Assembly (NCBI GenBank): GCA_017462965.1
Contig: JAFTQC010000040.1
Span: forward strand, 1 to 64,000
Reading direction: 5' to 3'
DNA length: 64,000 nucleotides
Source of the DNA: Clostridia bacterium
GTDB lineage: Bacteria > Bacillota > Clostridia > TANB77 > UBA1234
This document shows, piece by piece, positions 16,703 to 25,106 of this stretch (positions are counted from its first letter, which is position 1; every line of letters begins with the position of its first letter). Below the pieces are notes generated by a model, which saw only the letters and a program-made list of their open reading frames with translations, was not told where the DNA came from and did no database searches. A program made the position numbers and the translations under genes.

Positions 16703-17299
16703 TTAATCTTTTTTATAAAAATACACATTTTTTTGCCCTTTTACGCTGAAAAGCATAACTTCATCACCTATGTTTACTGATGAATAATTAAAGTCATCGA
16801 TAAATTGTAAATGTTTTTCATTAATTGAAATTATCAGATATTTAGTAATATTTTTAGACCATACTGTATATTTATCAACAATTTGGACATAATTGCAATG
16901 TTCTATTTCCCATGAAGGAATATCTACATATTCTTTAATACAACCATATAATGCAAGACATGGTATTAAAGTTAAAACTACTAAGGGCGAAATATAAAAT
17001 ATTATTGACCAAGAATGTATATTTAATATTAGAGAGACAACTGCAAAGATACATACAATAACTATAAAAAAATATTTACCAATTTCGTTAGATGTATCTT
17101 CACGTTTTTTCTTTTTCCATTCTTCAAATTTTTCTAAGTCATTTTGAGATGGTATACGAGGTTCTAATATTTCTTTACTATTTTGAACAAATGAATAATT
17201 CTTTCTGTTTTTATTTGCTTCGAAGATGTCTAATGTTCTTTCTTTAGTTGATGGTGTTTCAATAGGATTGTTATTTATATTTTTTTCTTCTTTATTCAT
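16703..17299 (-). CDS. Two-helix membrane protein, unknown
   Basis: A 198-residue protein with an Asn/Lys/Glu-rich cytosolic N-terminal region (about 75 residues), two transmembrane helices (about 76-95 and 97-118) and a C-terminal beta-rich domain (VQIVDKYTVWSKN, SVNIGDEVMLFSVKGQKNVYF). No family is recognised. ATG 17299 follows TAGGAGGT at 7-8 bases. Its promoter region holds a pentanucleotide repeat. Confidence 0.7.
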   Translation of the reverse strand: MNKEEKNINNNPIETPSTKERTLDIFEANKNRKNYSFVQNSKEILEPRIPSQNDLEKFEEWKKKKREDTSNEIGKYFFIVIVCIFAVVSLILNIHSWSIIFYISPLVVLTLIPCLALYGCIKEYVDIPSWEIEHCNYVQIVDKYTVWSKNITKYLIISINEKHLQFIDDFNYSSVNIGDEVMLFSVKGQKNVYFYKKD

Positions 17300-17325
17300 A
17301 AATATTACCTCCTAGTATTATGTAT

Positions 17326-17355
17326 ATTATATCATATCATATCATATCATGTTAG
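17326..17355 (-). promoter_or_regulatory. Promoter with pentanucleotide repeat spacer
   Basis: On the minus strand CTAACA (17350-17355) and TATAAT (17326-17331) are 18 bases apart. The spacer consists of about four ATGAT units. Gain or loss of a unit would move the -35 and -10 boxes by 5 bases. The -35 box matches TTGACA at only 4 of 6 positions. Confidence 0.45.
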
Positions 17356-17404
17356 TGGATGTTTGAGTAAATATTTCTAAGATTTTTGATGGATGTTTCT
17401 GAAA

Positions 17405-17506
17405 TTAATACTTTTTTGTTGTCTTAAAAAGGTTGATTTTTGGAAAAATGAACCGTCCCAATTTCCAAAAAAAAGGACAAAAGCCCCGTCCCTTTGTCCC
17501 GATTTT
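17405..17506. repeat. Truncated composite element joined to a family-C palindrome
   Basis: Bases 17405-17468 match the right end of composite element 1 (AATACTTTTTTGTTGTCT, then a family-B unit with AACCGTCCCAATTTCC), but the left half is missing. A family-C palindrome (17469-17506, GCCCCGTCCC core) follows directly. The rest of the 17300-17636 gap holds only a CCCGAT/ATCGGG hairpin at 17498-17523 and no gene. Confidence 0.7.
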
Positions 17507-17636
17507 TTGTTTGTGAGATCGGGTGAGTGCGGGCACGAAAAAGTGTGATTCGATTCATGCTGAAGTGGATATGAAGAGATTCGGTTAAATTCGGGTTTTA
17601 GACGGGTTAAACGGGCATATTTTTTGTTGACATAAC

Positions 17637-17665
17637 AACTAAAAGATGATAGAATGTCAGCGTTG
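17637..17665 (+). promoter_or_regulatory. Promoter of the ABC/OmpA/VWA operon
   Basis: TTGACA (17637-17642) and TAGAAT (17660-17665) are separated by 17 bases. The leader to the first start codon is about 125 bases; a short in-frame ATG at 17769 lies just upstream of the ribosome binding site. Confidence 0.75.
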
Positions 17666-17795
17666 GAAATAATTTTGTGCTAGCTCATATTCTAATTAGA
17701 GGAGGGTAGATAAAGATAAAAAAGTGCTGCACAAAACTAGTTACCCCTTTACCACTTGGAACGACAACATGAAAAATTGCGAGGAGGAACTTTTT

Positions 17796-19295
17796 ATGAA
17801 GCATTTGAAAACGTTCAAGGGAATCGTGCTTTCCATTCTGCTGGTATGCATGCTCGTGACGCTCACTGCCTGCGGTGGTGACAATGGTGGTTCTACGACT
17901 ACTACGACGACTGGGAATGCATATAAGGGCACGCCCAAGATTTCCATCGACGAATGGATCGGCTGGCAGTCTCTGCTGGATGCGAATGGCGGTCTCGTTA
18001 CTGCTCCTGACAGTTTGAACGCAAAGCGCGGAATTTCTGTCGAGTATGTCGTCATGAACGATGCGACAACTTCGTCTTCTGCGCTGATCAGCGGCGAACT
18101 TGTTGGCGCTGGCTATACCGTAAACCGGTATGCCTTCCTGCAGAACAAGTTTGATGAGGCGAAGCTTGAAGTTGTGATGCCCTACATCACTAACTTCAGT
18201 AACGGTGGCGATGGTATCATCGCTGAGGCAGATATCATGTCTGTTGAGGATCTGGTTGGCAAGAAAATTGCTGTTCCGAAGTTCTCAGAAGCCCAGACCT
18301 TGGTCGAGTGGCTGCTGAATAATTCCAGCCTCTCTGATGCACAGCGGAGCAAGATTCGTAGCGACATGGTTCTCTTTGAGACCCCTGACGACGCTGCGAA
18401 GGCATTCTTCTCTGGTCAGGTGAATGCTGCTGCCACGTGGGAACCCTATCTCACGCAGGCTGCTAACTCCACCGACTCTCGTATCCTGTTCGACACGAGC
18501 ATGAGCACCAACCTGATTCTGGATGGTATCGTGTTCCGGAAGGATTTCGTCGAGAATAATGGTGACTTCGTGACCAAGCTCATTGACGCGGCCCTTGAAG
18601 CTTCCAGCATGTACAAGGTTGAGTTTGCGAATATTCGCAAGCTTCCCATGTTTGAGCTTATGAGCGATGCGGAAATCATCGACATGGCAAACGGCGCCAA
18701 CCTTGCTACTTGGACTCAGAACATGCAGCTGCTCAGTGACGTTGCAGTGACCATGTATGCTGATATGGCGAATGTCTGGATTGGCCTTGGTGAAACTGCG
18801 CATCCTGCAAAGGCGAAGGCTGCTTTCACTGATGTGTATATGGCAAACCTGCGCGGCACCTATGAAGGAAAGGACACGGCTACTTCAGTTACGAATTTCA
18901 GTCAGGAAGAAAAGACTATGCTGATTGAATCTCCTGAAGCGCTGCTTTCCTACAATGCGGACATTAAGTTTGCACTCAACTCTGTTGAAATCCAGCAGAG
19001 TTCGTATGCGGAACTTGATGAGTTCGTAAAGGTTGCGAAGGTTCTTGATGGCGTGTACATCCAGATTGAAGGTAACGCTGCCCAGCGTGCGGATGGTGTA
19101 TCTGATGCTCAGATTATTGATTTCTCTGAGAATCGTGCACAGTCTGTTGCCAATTATTTCATGAGCCAGGGCATTTCGAGCGAACGAATCATCATCATCG
19201 GCAACGGTGACATGAAGCCCTTGAACTCTGAAAATCTGGCTGCTCCTGAAAACAGGCGTACTGAAATCTACTTCAAGACCAAGCTTGGCTATTAA
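17796..19295 (+). CDS. Lipoprotein: NitT/TauT-type substrate-binding domain fused to an OmpA-like domain
   Basis: The protein has 499 residues. The signal ends in the lipobox LTAC (Cys 26), so it is anchored to the outer face of the membrane. Residues ~45-385 read as an NMT1/SsuA-type binding domain (VVMNDATTSSSAL, LVGKKIAVPKFSEAQTLVEW, GQVNAAATWEPYL). Residues ~390-499 resemble an OmpA C-terminal peptidoglycan-binding domain (SENRAQSVANYF, GISSERIIIIGNGD, PENRRTEIYF), but the usual TD of the GHTD motif is replaced by EGNAA. ATG 17796 follows GAGGAGG. A hairpin after the gene may favour its expression over the permease. Substrate is unknown. A close paralog is at 21682. Confidence 0.85.
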   Translation: MKHLKTFKGIVLSILLVCMLVTLTACGGDNGGSTTTTTTGNAYKGTPKISIDEWIGWQSLLDANGGLVTAPDSLNAKRGISVEYVVMNDATTSSSALISGELVGAGYTVNRYAFLQNKFDEAKLEVVMPYITNFSNGGDGIIAEADIMSVEDLVGKKIAVPKFSEAQTLVEWLLNNSSLSDAQRSKIRSDMVLFETPDDAAKAFFSGQVNAAATWEPYLTQAANSTDSRILFDTSMSTNLILDGIVFRKDFVENNGDFVTKLIDAALEASSMYKVEFANIRKLPMFELMSDAEIIDMANGANLATWTQNMQLLSDVAVTMYADMANVWIGLGETAHPAKAKAAFTDVYMANLRGTYEGKDTATSVTNFSQEEKTMLIESPEALLSYNADIKFALNSVEIQQSSYAELDEFVKVAKVLDGVYIQIEGNAAQRADGVSDAQIIDFSENRAQSVANYFMSQGISSERIIIIGNGDMKPLNSENLAAPENRRTEIYFKTKLGY

Positions 19296-19314
19296 GCTAG
19301 GCAGAGAACTAATG

Positions 19315-19351
19315 AGAAGAGGGGCTGGGCTAAAAACTTGGCCCCTTTTCT
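19315..19351 (+). terminator. Intercistronic hairpin after the first binding protein
   Basis: An 11-bp stem (19315-19325 with 19341-19351) with a short T-rich 3' side, in the gap before the permease. It is a likely attenuator or mRNA-end stabiliser that gives more binding protein than permease. Confidence 0.6.
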
Positions 19352-19392
19352 TAGCAAATTCACAGGAAAATAAAGGTAGAAAGGAGCATAGG

Positions 19393-20157
19393 ATGCACAT
19401 GCGAAAGCATCTTTCGAAAGTTATGTTTCTTCTCGCTATCATCGCCATTTGGTGGGCTGGTAGCGTGATTGTAAACAAAAGCTTGTTTTTGCCGTCTCCT
19501 GCAGAAACGTTCGCGATGATTGCGGAACTTTTTAAGACAGGAGCATTCTTCAAGCATCTGGGATCTAGCTTTATCAGAGTGACTGGCGGTGTAGTTATTG
19601 CGGCTGCGATTTCGATTCCGTTGGGCATGCTGATTGCGTGGTATAAGCCGGTAAATCGCTTGCTTAAGCCTATCGTAGACTCGCTTCGGTATATTCCGGT
19701 AACTTGCTTTTCGCCAATGCTCGTTTTGCTTTTGGGTATTGATGAGAAAATGAAAGTCACTTTCCTTGTGATTGCGGCTCTTTTCTCTTTCTTGCCCACG
19801 GTAATTCAGACGTGTAGCGAACCGATTGATAAGCTCAAGGAAACCGCGTATACGATGGGATTTAGCTATAGCAGAATGCTTTGGAACTGCTTTATTCCTT
19901 ATGTAACACCGTCTTTGCTCCAGTCTCTGATTACTCTTTATGGTGTTGGCTGGACCTACGTGATTATTGCTGAGGTAAACAATACTCAGTATGGTCTGGG
20001 GCATCTGATGTATATCGGTTCTGCAAGAGGTAAGACGGCGATGGTATTTGCGGCAATCGTAATTATCATCGTGGTTAGTTTCCTTTTCGACAAGTTGGCG
20101 AACATGATTGTCAGGAAAACGTTTAAATGGAGGTTTAGAGATGAAGTCAAATCCTAA
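19393..20157 (+). CDS. ABC transporter permease, SsuC/TauC type
   Basis: A 254-residue integral membrane protein of the BPD_transp_1 family with about six helices. It has the PSPAETFAMIAELF start typical of nitrate/sulfonate/taurine-type permeases and the EAA-like loop (ETAYTMGFSYSRMLWNCFIPYVTPSLLQ). ATG 19393 is 6 bases after AAGGAG; an ATG at 19399 is an alternative. Its end overlaps the ATPase start by 17 bases. It probably dimerises and pairs with the ATPase and one or both OmpA-fused binding proteins. Confidence 0.9.
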   Translation: MHMRKHLSKVMFLLAIIAIWWAGSVIVNKSLFLPSPAETFAMIAELFKTGAFFKHLGSSFIRVTGGVVIAAAISIPLGMLIAWYKPVNRLLKPIVDSLRYIPVTCFSPMLVLLLGIDEKMKVTFLVIAALFSFLPTVIQTCSEPIDKLKETAYTMGFSYSRMLWNCFIPYVTPSLLQSLITLYGVGWTYVIIAEVNNTQYGLGHLMYIGSARGKTAMVFAAIVIIIVVSFLFDKLANMIVRKTFKWRFRDEVKS

Positions 20158-20929
20158 TGAAGAGCTGCTTAAGCAGGATGTTCTCGAGAAGGATCTTGCC
20201 GAAAAGTATCTTATCGAGCATAATCTTCTTGAGCTTCGCGACTTTGGTATGGCTTTTGGCGAAAATGTGCTTTTCTCGCACTTTGACTACACCTTTGAAC
20301 CGGGAATTTATGCATTTTCCGGACCTTCTGGTGTTGGTAAAAGTACGGTTATGCGTGTTATCGCGGGCCTTGAAACTCGGTATACTGGCGATGTTATCTT
20401 GAATGGTAGCAAGCTTACGACGTATACCCCGGAAATTCATATGGTGCATCAGCATTATACGAGTTTTCCTTGGCTCAATGTCATTAAAAATACGCTGATG
20501 GTGTATAAAGGGCATCAGAAAGAAATCACCGCTGCTGACATTGAGGAAGCAAAGGTACTTCTGGAGCGACTCGGTCTTGGCGAGCACATGTACAAGTTGC
20601 CTAGTCAGCTTTCTGGTGGTCAGGATCAGCGTCTCAGTCTTGCCAATGCTTTCATGAATAAGTGGAGCAAGGTGATTATGTATGATGAACCTACCTCTGC
20701 GCTTGACATTGCAAACGATATGCTTATTGTTGAGATGATCAAGGAACATCAGCGTAAGTATAACACCATCGAAATCATCATTACTCACGAGGACCATGTT
20801 GTCGAGGGCCTTGACGCCAAAATTCTGGAATTCACTCCTGAGTTTAGGCTTAAGCCCCCGAAGAAAAAAGAAGTCGAGAAGAAAGGAGCTGTAAATGATG
20901 AAGCGGTCGCTCAAACTGATTCTCATTGA
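20141..20929 (+). CDS. ABC transporter ATPase, SsuB/TauB type
   Basis: A 262-residue ATPase with an extra N-terminal helix of about 35 residues. It has Walker A GPSGVGKST, Q-loop HQHYTSFPWLNV, signature LSGGQDQR, Walker B VIMYDEPTSAL and the switch His in ITHEDH. The Pro/Lys-rich tail (KPPKKKEVEKK) is unusual. ATG 20141 follows TGGAGG. It overlaps both neighbours, showing coupled translation. Confidence 0.93.
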   Translation: MKSNPNEELLKQDVLEKDLAEKYLIEHNLLELRDFGMAFGENVLFSHFDYTFEPGIYAFSGPSGVGKSTVMRVIAGLETRYTGDVILNGSKLTTYTPEIHMVHQHYTSFPWLNVIKNTLMVYKGHQKEITAADIEEAKVLLERLGLGEHMYKLPSQLSGGQDQRLSLANAFMNKWSKVIMYDEPTSALDIANDMLIVEMIKEHQRKYNTIEIIITHEDHVVEGLDAKILEFTPEFRLKPPKKKEVEKKGAVNDEAVAQTDSH

Positions 20930-21638
20930 TGCTGCAATTGTTTGCATCAATATTGCATTCTTCACGAATGTCAAGCTTACGGGATTCTTTCAGTTCATTC
21001 TGGCGTTTATCGTTGTTGCTGGAAGTATCCTGACTCACTTCGGCATGTGGAGTAAGGCTGCACCTCAGGAAGATGAAAGCCTGGTGGAGCAGATGAACAG
21101 CATTCTTCAGAGCGAAGATTCTGGTTTTGGCACGTACATGGCCAAGCTTCGTGTGATGAAGAAAGGAAATCCTGAATTTGCGGAGGTTATCAATCAGTTC
21201 ATCAGACAGATTGATTCCTTCTCGAAGAAGGCAGAAGCTCTTATGAACCTTATCGATATTAATAACGGTAAGGCCAAGGAGTTCCTCATTGCCAGGAACA
21301 ATGATGTTCAGCTGTTCTTGATTCGGAATCTCAAGAAGTTCGTGAAGCGCCTGATTGTTTACAATGCTAAGACGAAGAAAAATCGTTCTGGTAGCATTGA
21401 AGAAGAGGCGACTGTCCAGGAAATCCTCCAGAACAACAACGAGTTGATTGACCTTTATGATCATCTGCTCGATGAAGTTGCAAGGATGGGCGATGATTTC
21501 AATCTTCAGGATCCTGGTCTTCAGAGTGTTATCGAAAGCTTGCAACAGCTTCGTGCGGGCTCTGATGATGTGGAGGATGATGATGGCGAAATCGAGCTTC
21601 AGGTCATGACTTCTTCTGGCAAGGCGACTTACAGGTAA
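20895..21638 (+). CDS. Two-helix membrane protein with helical cytosolic domain (possibly XpaC-like)
   Basis: A 247-residue protein. Two hydrophobic helices near the N terminus (about 7-22 and 28-47) are followed by an all-helical Glu/Lys-rich domain (FAEVINQFIRQIDSFSKKAE, LIRNLKKFVKRLIVYN) and an acidic tail (DDVEDDDGEIEL). The layout recalls the XpaC family, which often accompanies TelA proteins, and telA lies at the end of this island; the similarity is by layout only. ATG 20895 follows AAAGGAG inside the ATPase gene, so translation is coupled. Confidence 0.65.
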   Translation: MMKRSLKLILIDAAIVCINIAFFTNVKLTGFFQFILAFIVVAGSILTHFGMWSKAAPQEDESLVEQMNSILQSEDSGFGTYMAKLRVMKKGNPEFAEVINQFIRQIDSFSKKAEALMNLIDINNGKAKEFLIARNNDVQLFLIRNLKKFVKRLIVYNAKTKKNRSGSIEEEATVQEILQNNNELIDLYDHLLDEVARMGDDFNLQDPGLQSVIESLQQLRAGSDDVEDDDGEIELQVMTSSGKATYR

Positions 21639-21681
21639 CGTGTGTACACTTTGAAATAGTTGAAGAAGGAGGAATTTCTTC

Positions 21682-23190
21682 ATGAGGAATAAGCGCTCGA
21701 AGCATGTTCTTCAGATGGTCATCAGCGCGGTGGTCATGGTTGCTATCGTTGCTGGATACCTTGTCATTTCTGGCAATATTGGTGGCACGAAAACTCCTGC
21801 CCCTGGGCAGGACTATGTGAACGCCGATGTGCCGACTGTCCGTATTTCGCTTGATGAGTTCATTGGCTGGAAGCCGCTTATCTATGCGAACGGCGGTCTT
21901 ACGACCAAGGAAGGTAGTATCAATGCAAGAAACGGCATCAAAATCCAGTATGTTGTGACGAATGATGCAAATGTTTCCTCTGCGGCGCTTATCGATGGCG
22001 ACTTGCAGGGTGCGGGCTACACGGTTAATCGGTATGCCTTCCTGCAGTCCAAGTTTGATGAGGCTGGCGTTGAGGTGATCATGCCTTACATCAGCAATTA
22101 CAGCAACGGCGGCGATGGTATCATTGCTTCTGCTGATATTCTTTCTGTCGAAGATCTTGTTGGTAAGCGTATTGCAGTCCCGCGTTACTCCGAGGCTCAG
22201 ACCTTGGTCGAGTGGCTGATTCGCAATTCTTCGCTTACAGACGAGCAGGTTACTCAGATTCGAAAGGATATTGTCTACTTCGAGACTGCTGACGAAACTG
22301 CGAAAGCTTTCTTCTCTGGCCAGGTCGATGCGGCTGCTACGTGGGAGCCCTATCTCACGCAGGCGGCCAGCGCAACGGATTCCAGGATTTTGTTTGACAC
22401 GTCGATGGGTACTAACCTGATTCTTGATGGTTTGGTGTTCAGAACTGACTTCGTCGAACAGAATGAAGAATTCATCGTAAAGCTTATCGACGGTGCGCTT
22501 GAGGCAAATTCCATGTATACTCGTGAGTTTGATAGTATCAAGGTGATGCCGATGTTCGAGCTCATGACGTCGGAAGAAATTGCTGAGATGTGTGCTGGCG
22601 CTTCTGTTGCTACTTGGGCTGATAATGTAAGTTTGCTTGGCAACAATGCTGTCGAGATGTATAAGCAGATGGCTAACATCTGGATTAGCGTCGGCGAGCA
22701 GGCGAATCCCAAAAAGGCTGAAACTGCTTTTACCAATAAGTATGTAAATCAGCTGCTTGGCAAGTATCCGGCCAATGATGTCACGTCCTTCAAGTTCACC
22801 GAAGAGGGAAGGCAGACTGCCAATCAAATCTCGAACAATTCTGCATTGCTTAGCGTCACTTTGAACATTGAGTTTGATACGGACTCGTACAAAATTGCAA
22901 GGAGTTCCTACGAAGATCTCAATCAATTTGCACAGACGGCTCAAATCCTCAATGGCGTGTATATCCAAATTGAGGGTAACACCGCTAAAGTGCCTGGCGA
23001 TGACGGCGTTGACTTCTCCTACAAGCGTGCTCTCAGTGTTGCGAAATACCTGCAGGCGCTTGGGGTTGATTCGGAGCGTTTCATTATCATCGGTAACGGC
23101 GATACCAAGCCGATTGCCAGTAATGAAACTGAAGAGGGCAGAGCCGCAAATCGCCGCACTGAAGTGTACTTCAAGGTGATTGGTTACTAA
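21682..23190 (+). CDS. Second substrate-binding/OmpA-like fusion, membrane-anchored
   Basis: A 502-residue paralog of the 17796 gene with the same order: binding domain (VVTNDANVSSAAL, LVGKRIAVPRYSEAQTLVEW, GQVDAAATWEPYL) then OmpA-like domain (SYKRALSVAKYLQALGVDSE, FIIIGNGDTKPI, ANRRTEVYF). Unlike the first copy it has an uncleaved-looking N-terminal helix (about residues 10-30) and no lipobox Cys. ATG 21682 follows GAAGGAGGA. The two copies differ in their linkers and ends, so the duplication is not recent. Different anchoring suggests different positions relative to the wall. Confidence 0.85.
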   Translation: MRNKRSKHVLQMVISAVVMVAIVAGYLVISGNIGGTKTPAPGQDYVNADVPTVRISLDEFIGWKPLIYANGGLTTKEGSINARNGIKIQYVVTNDANVSSAALIDGDLQGAGYTVNRYAFLQSKFDEAGVEVIMPYISNYSNGGDGIIASADILSVEDLVGKRIAVPRYSEAQTLVEWLIRNSSLTDEQVTQIRKDIVYFETADETAKAFFSGQVDAAATWEPYLTQAASATDSRILFDTSMGTNLILDGLVFRTDFVEQNEEFIVKLIDGALEANSMYTREFDSIKVMPMFELMTSEEIAEMCAGASVATWADNVSLLGNNAVEMYKQMANIWISVGEQANPKKAETAFTNKYVNQLLGKYPANDVTSFKFTEEGRQTANQISNNSALLSVTLNIEFDTDSYKIARSSYEDLNQFAQTAQILNGVYIQIEGNTAKVPGDDGVDFSYKRALSVAKYLQALGVDSERFIIIGNGDTKPIASNETEEGRAANRRTEVYFKVIGY

Positions 23191-23199
23191 GGTTTCTTG

Positions 23200-23240
23200 G
23201 AAAGGGGAAGGAATTGCTTTAAAGTGATTCCTTCTCCTCC
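23200..23240 (+). other. Intercistronic hairpin
   Basis: A GGAAGGAAT/ATTCCTTC inverted repeat lies between the second OmpA fusion and the VWA gene, without a clean T run. It is probably an mRNA-processing or stabilising structure rather than a full terminator. Confidence 0.45.
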
Positions 23241-23279
23241 TATAAATTTATGTTTTAATTCAAGGAGGCGGAATCCATA

Positions 23280-24977
23280 ATGAAGCGGAAGTACTTCACA
23301 TTTCTCATGGTTATCTTTATGCTGTTCGTGTTTACCGGGTGCGAACTGATGGAGCCTGTTTATCAGCCTGGTACGGTGACTAAGGAGAACGCTGTTGAGA
23401 TTACCGATAAGCTCGGTATTTCTGTGCAGACGTCGAAGCCTGTCAAGGGAACGATTCCGGAGTTTGCGGCGGACAATGCAAATGCTGCGGAGCCTGTATT
23501 TATGTACGAGCTTCCTTCAATCTCGAATTATCCGCTCGATGTTGAGGGAAAAGGAGAGGTAAACATTGAGGTGTTTGTACCGCTTGAGAACAATGGGAGC
23601 TCTATCCGAGAATTCGTATCGTATGCTGCGGAAATGTTCAACACAGCAGGTCTTACTGTCGGTGATCCCGCGAAAACTGTGTCTGTATCAGTGCGTAGTC
23701 TCGAAGCGAGCCTCGCGGAAGAATATATCCTAAATGGGGTGTATTATCCCAAGGGATACGTCGCCGCGAATGAGCTTTACGGTGTCTTGATGCAGGAAAA
23801 TGGTATCGAAGTTTCTTTGATGCAACCGAAAACTGCTGGTAACACGATGGGTGTTGTTACAAGCAAAGCAAAGTATGACGAATTGTGTGCCAAGTATGGT
23901 GAAATGACCATCGCCACGCTTATCAAGGCGAATGAAGATGGTGCAATTTCGATCGGCTATACCAATCCGACGAATAATCCTACTGGTCTTAACTTCGTCA
24001 TTTCGATGCTGAGCTACTTCGATGCTAACAATCCGATGAGCATGGAGGCAACCACTGATTTCTCGAATTTCCAGAATACCGTTTCTGCGGTTTCGTTCTC
24101 GACGACTCAGATGAAGCAGGCTGTTTTGGATGGAGCTATTGATGCTTTCGTCCTTGAACATCAGGCTTTTGAGAGCGACGAATCGCTTAAGAATGATTTC
24201 GTGTTCATGCCTTTTGGTGTGCGCCATGACAATCCTCTTTATGCGGTCGGAACTCTTACTGACGAAGAAATGGCTGTTTTGAAGCTTTTCGGCGAGTATT
24301 TCGAGAATGATGCGGTGAAGGCACATGCAGCGCAGCTCGGCTTTGGCAAGAATGCTGAGTATGTAAGCACGGTTAAGAATTATTCTGGTGCGATGATTTC
24401 CACAATTCTTGATTTCTGGAAGGAAGAAAAGTCTTCTGGCAAGCAGATTGTGGCGGTATTCGTAGCGGATAGGTCTGGTAGCATGTCTTCGCGTGGAAAA
24501 CTTGATGCGCTCAAGGAGTCCTTGAAGAATGCGATGCAGTATGTCGGTGAGCAGCATAAGGTTGGCCTTATTAGCTACAGCGGCACGGTTTACATCGATT
24601 TGCCGATTAGCGAGTTCACAACTGAGCAGCAGGAATACTACGTTGGTGCGATTGATTCGTGGAGCGCAAATGGCGGAACTGCCACTAACAACGCGCTTCT
24701 CATCGCTCTGAAGCTTCTGCATGAAGAGCAGCAGGCGAATCCCAATATCAAGCCCATCGTATTCCTTCTCAGCGACGGTCACACCGAAAGCGGCTATTCG
24801 CTCAGCAGCACGAAGGAAATCATGGACGCTTACGATATCCCGATTTACACGATCGGCTATGAGGCAAACATCGACGAACTCAAGAAGATCGCCGAAATCA
24901 ATCAGGGCGCATTCATTAATGCGACCAGCGACGATGTTGGTTATATCTTGAAAACGCTCTTCGATGCGGAAATCTAA
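23280..24977 (+). CDS. Lipoprotein: substrate-binding-like domain fused to a VWA domain
   Basis: A 565-residue protein. The lipobox is FTGC (Cys 21). Residues ~90-380 resemble a periplasmic-binding-protein type II fold (VEVFVPL-type strands, GYTNPTNNPTGLNFV, DAFVLEHQAF, LGFGKNAEYV). Residues ~388-560 form a von Willebrand factor A domain with an intact MIDAS: DRSGS (397-401), a Thr in GGTATNN (~467) and Asp 499 in LLSDGHTESG. VWA domains bind partners through a metal ion. ATG 23280 follows AAGGAGGC. It is the last gene of the operon and a strong terminator follows. Confidence 0.85.
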   Translation: MKRKYFTFLMVIFMLFVFTGCELMEPVYQPGTVTKENAVEITDKLGISVQTSKPVKGTIPEFAADNANAAEPVFMYELPSISNYPLDVEGKGEVNIEVFVPLENNGSSIREFVSYAAEMFNTAGLTVGDPAKTVSVSVRSLEASLAEEYILNGVYYPKGYVAANELYGVLMQENGIEVSLMQPKTAGNTMGVVTSKAKYDELCAKYGEMTIATLIKANEDGAISIGYTNPTNNPTGLNFVISMLSYFDANNPMSMEATTDFSNFQNTVSAVSFSTTQMKQAVLDGAIDAFVLEHQAFESDESLKNDFVFMPFGVRHDNPLYAVGTLTDEEMAVLKLFGEYFENDAVKAHAAQLGFGKNAEYVSTVKNYSGAMISTILDFWKEEKSSGKQIVAVFVADRSGSMSSRGKLDALKESLKNAMQYVGEQHKVGLISYSGTVYIDLPISEFTTEQQEYYVGAIDSWSANGGTATNNALLIALKLLHEEQQANPNIKPIVFLLSDGHTESGYSLSSTKEIMDAYDIPIYTIGYEANIDELKKIAEINQGAFINATSDDVGYILKTLFDAEI

Positions 24978-24985
24978 CCATTGTG

Positions 24986-25022
24986 AAATCGTCCACGAGG
25001 GACGTCCGTCAAATGGACGAAA
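24986..25022. repeat. Family-D palindrome
   Basis: CGTCCACGAGGGACGTCC followed by GTCAAATGGACG; an inverted-orientation relative lies at 45079-45116. It shares the GGGACG core with the other families. Confidence 0.7.
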
Positions 25023-25032
25023 CTCAAAAAAA

Positions 25033-25060
25033 GAAAACCAGGAATTTCTTCCTGGTTTTC
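25033..25060. terminator. Bidirectional terminator between the VWA gene and telA
   Basis: A 12-bp stem GAAAACCAGGAA/TTCCTGGTTTTC (25033-25044 with 25049-25060), with T-rich tracts on both strands. It can end the operon and the convergent telA. Confidence 0.85.
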
Positions 25061-25065
25061 TTGCG

Positions 25066-25103
25066 TAAAAAAGGACAAAGGGACGGGGCTTTTGTCCTTT
25101 TTT
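25066..25103. repeat. Family-C palindrome
   Basis: AAAGGACAAAGGGACGGGG and its partner half CTTTTGTCCTTTTTT form a palindromic unit directly next to the terminator at the end of telA. Confidence 0.8.
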
Positions 25104-25106
25104 GTG

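Noticed and set aside
18885-19799. Long antisense open frames across the GC-rich island (also 21604-22968, 23730-24782, 25092-26315)
   Set aside because: They run opposite to clear coding genes, have no domain pattern and arise because GC-rich codons remove stops on the other strand.
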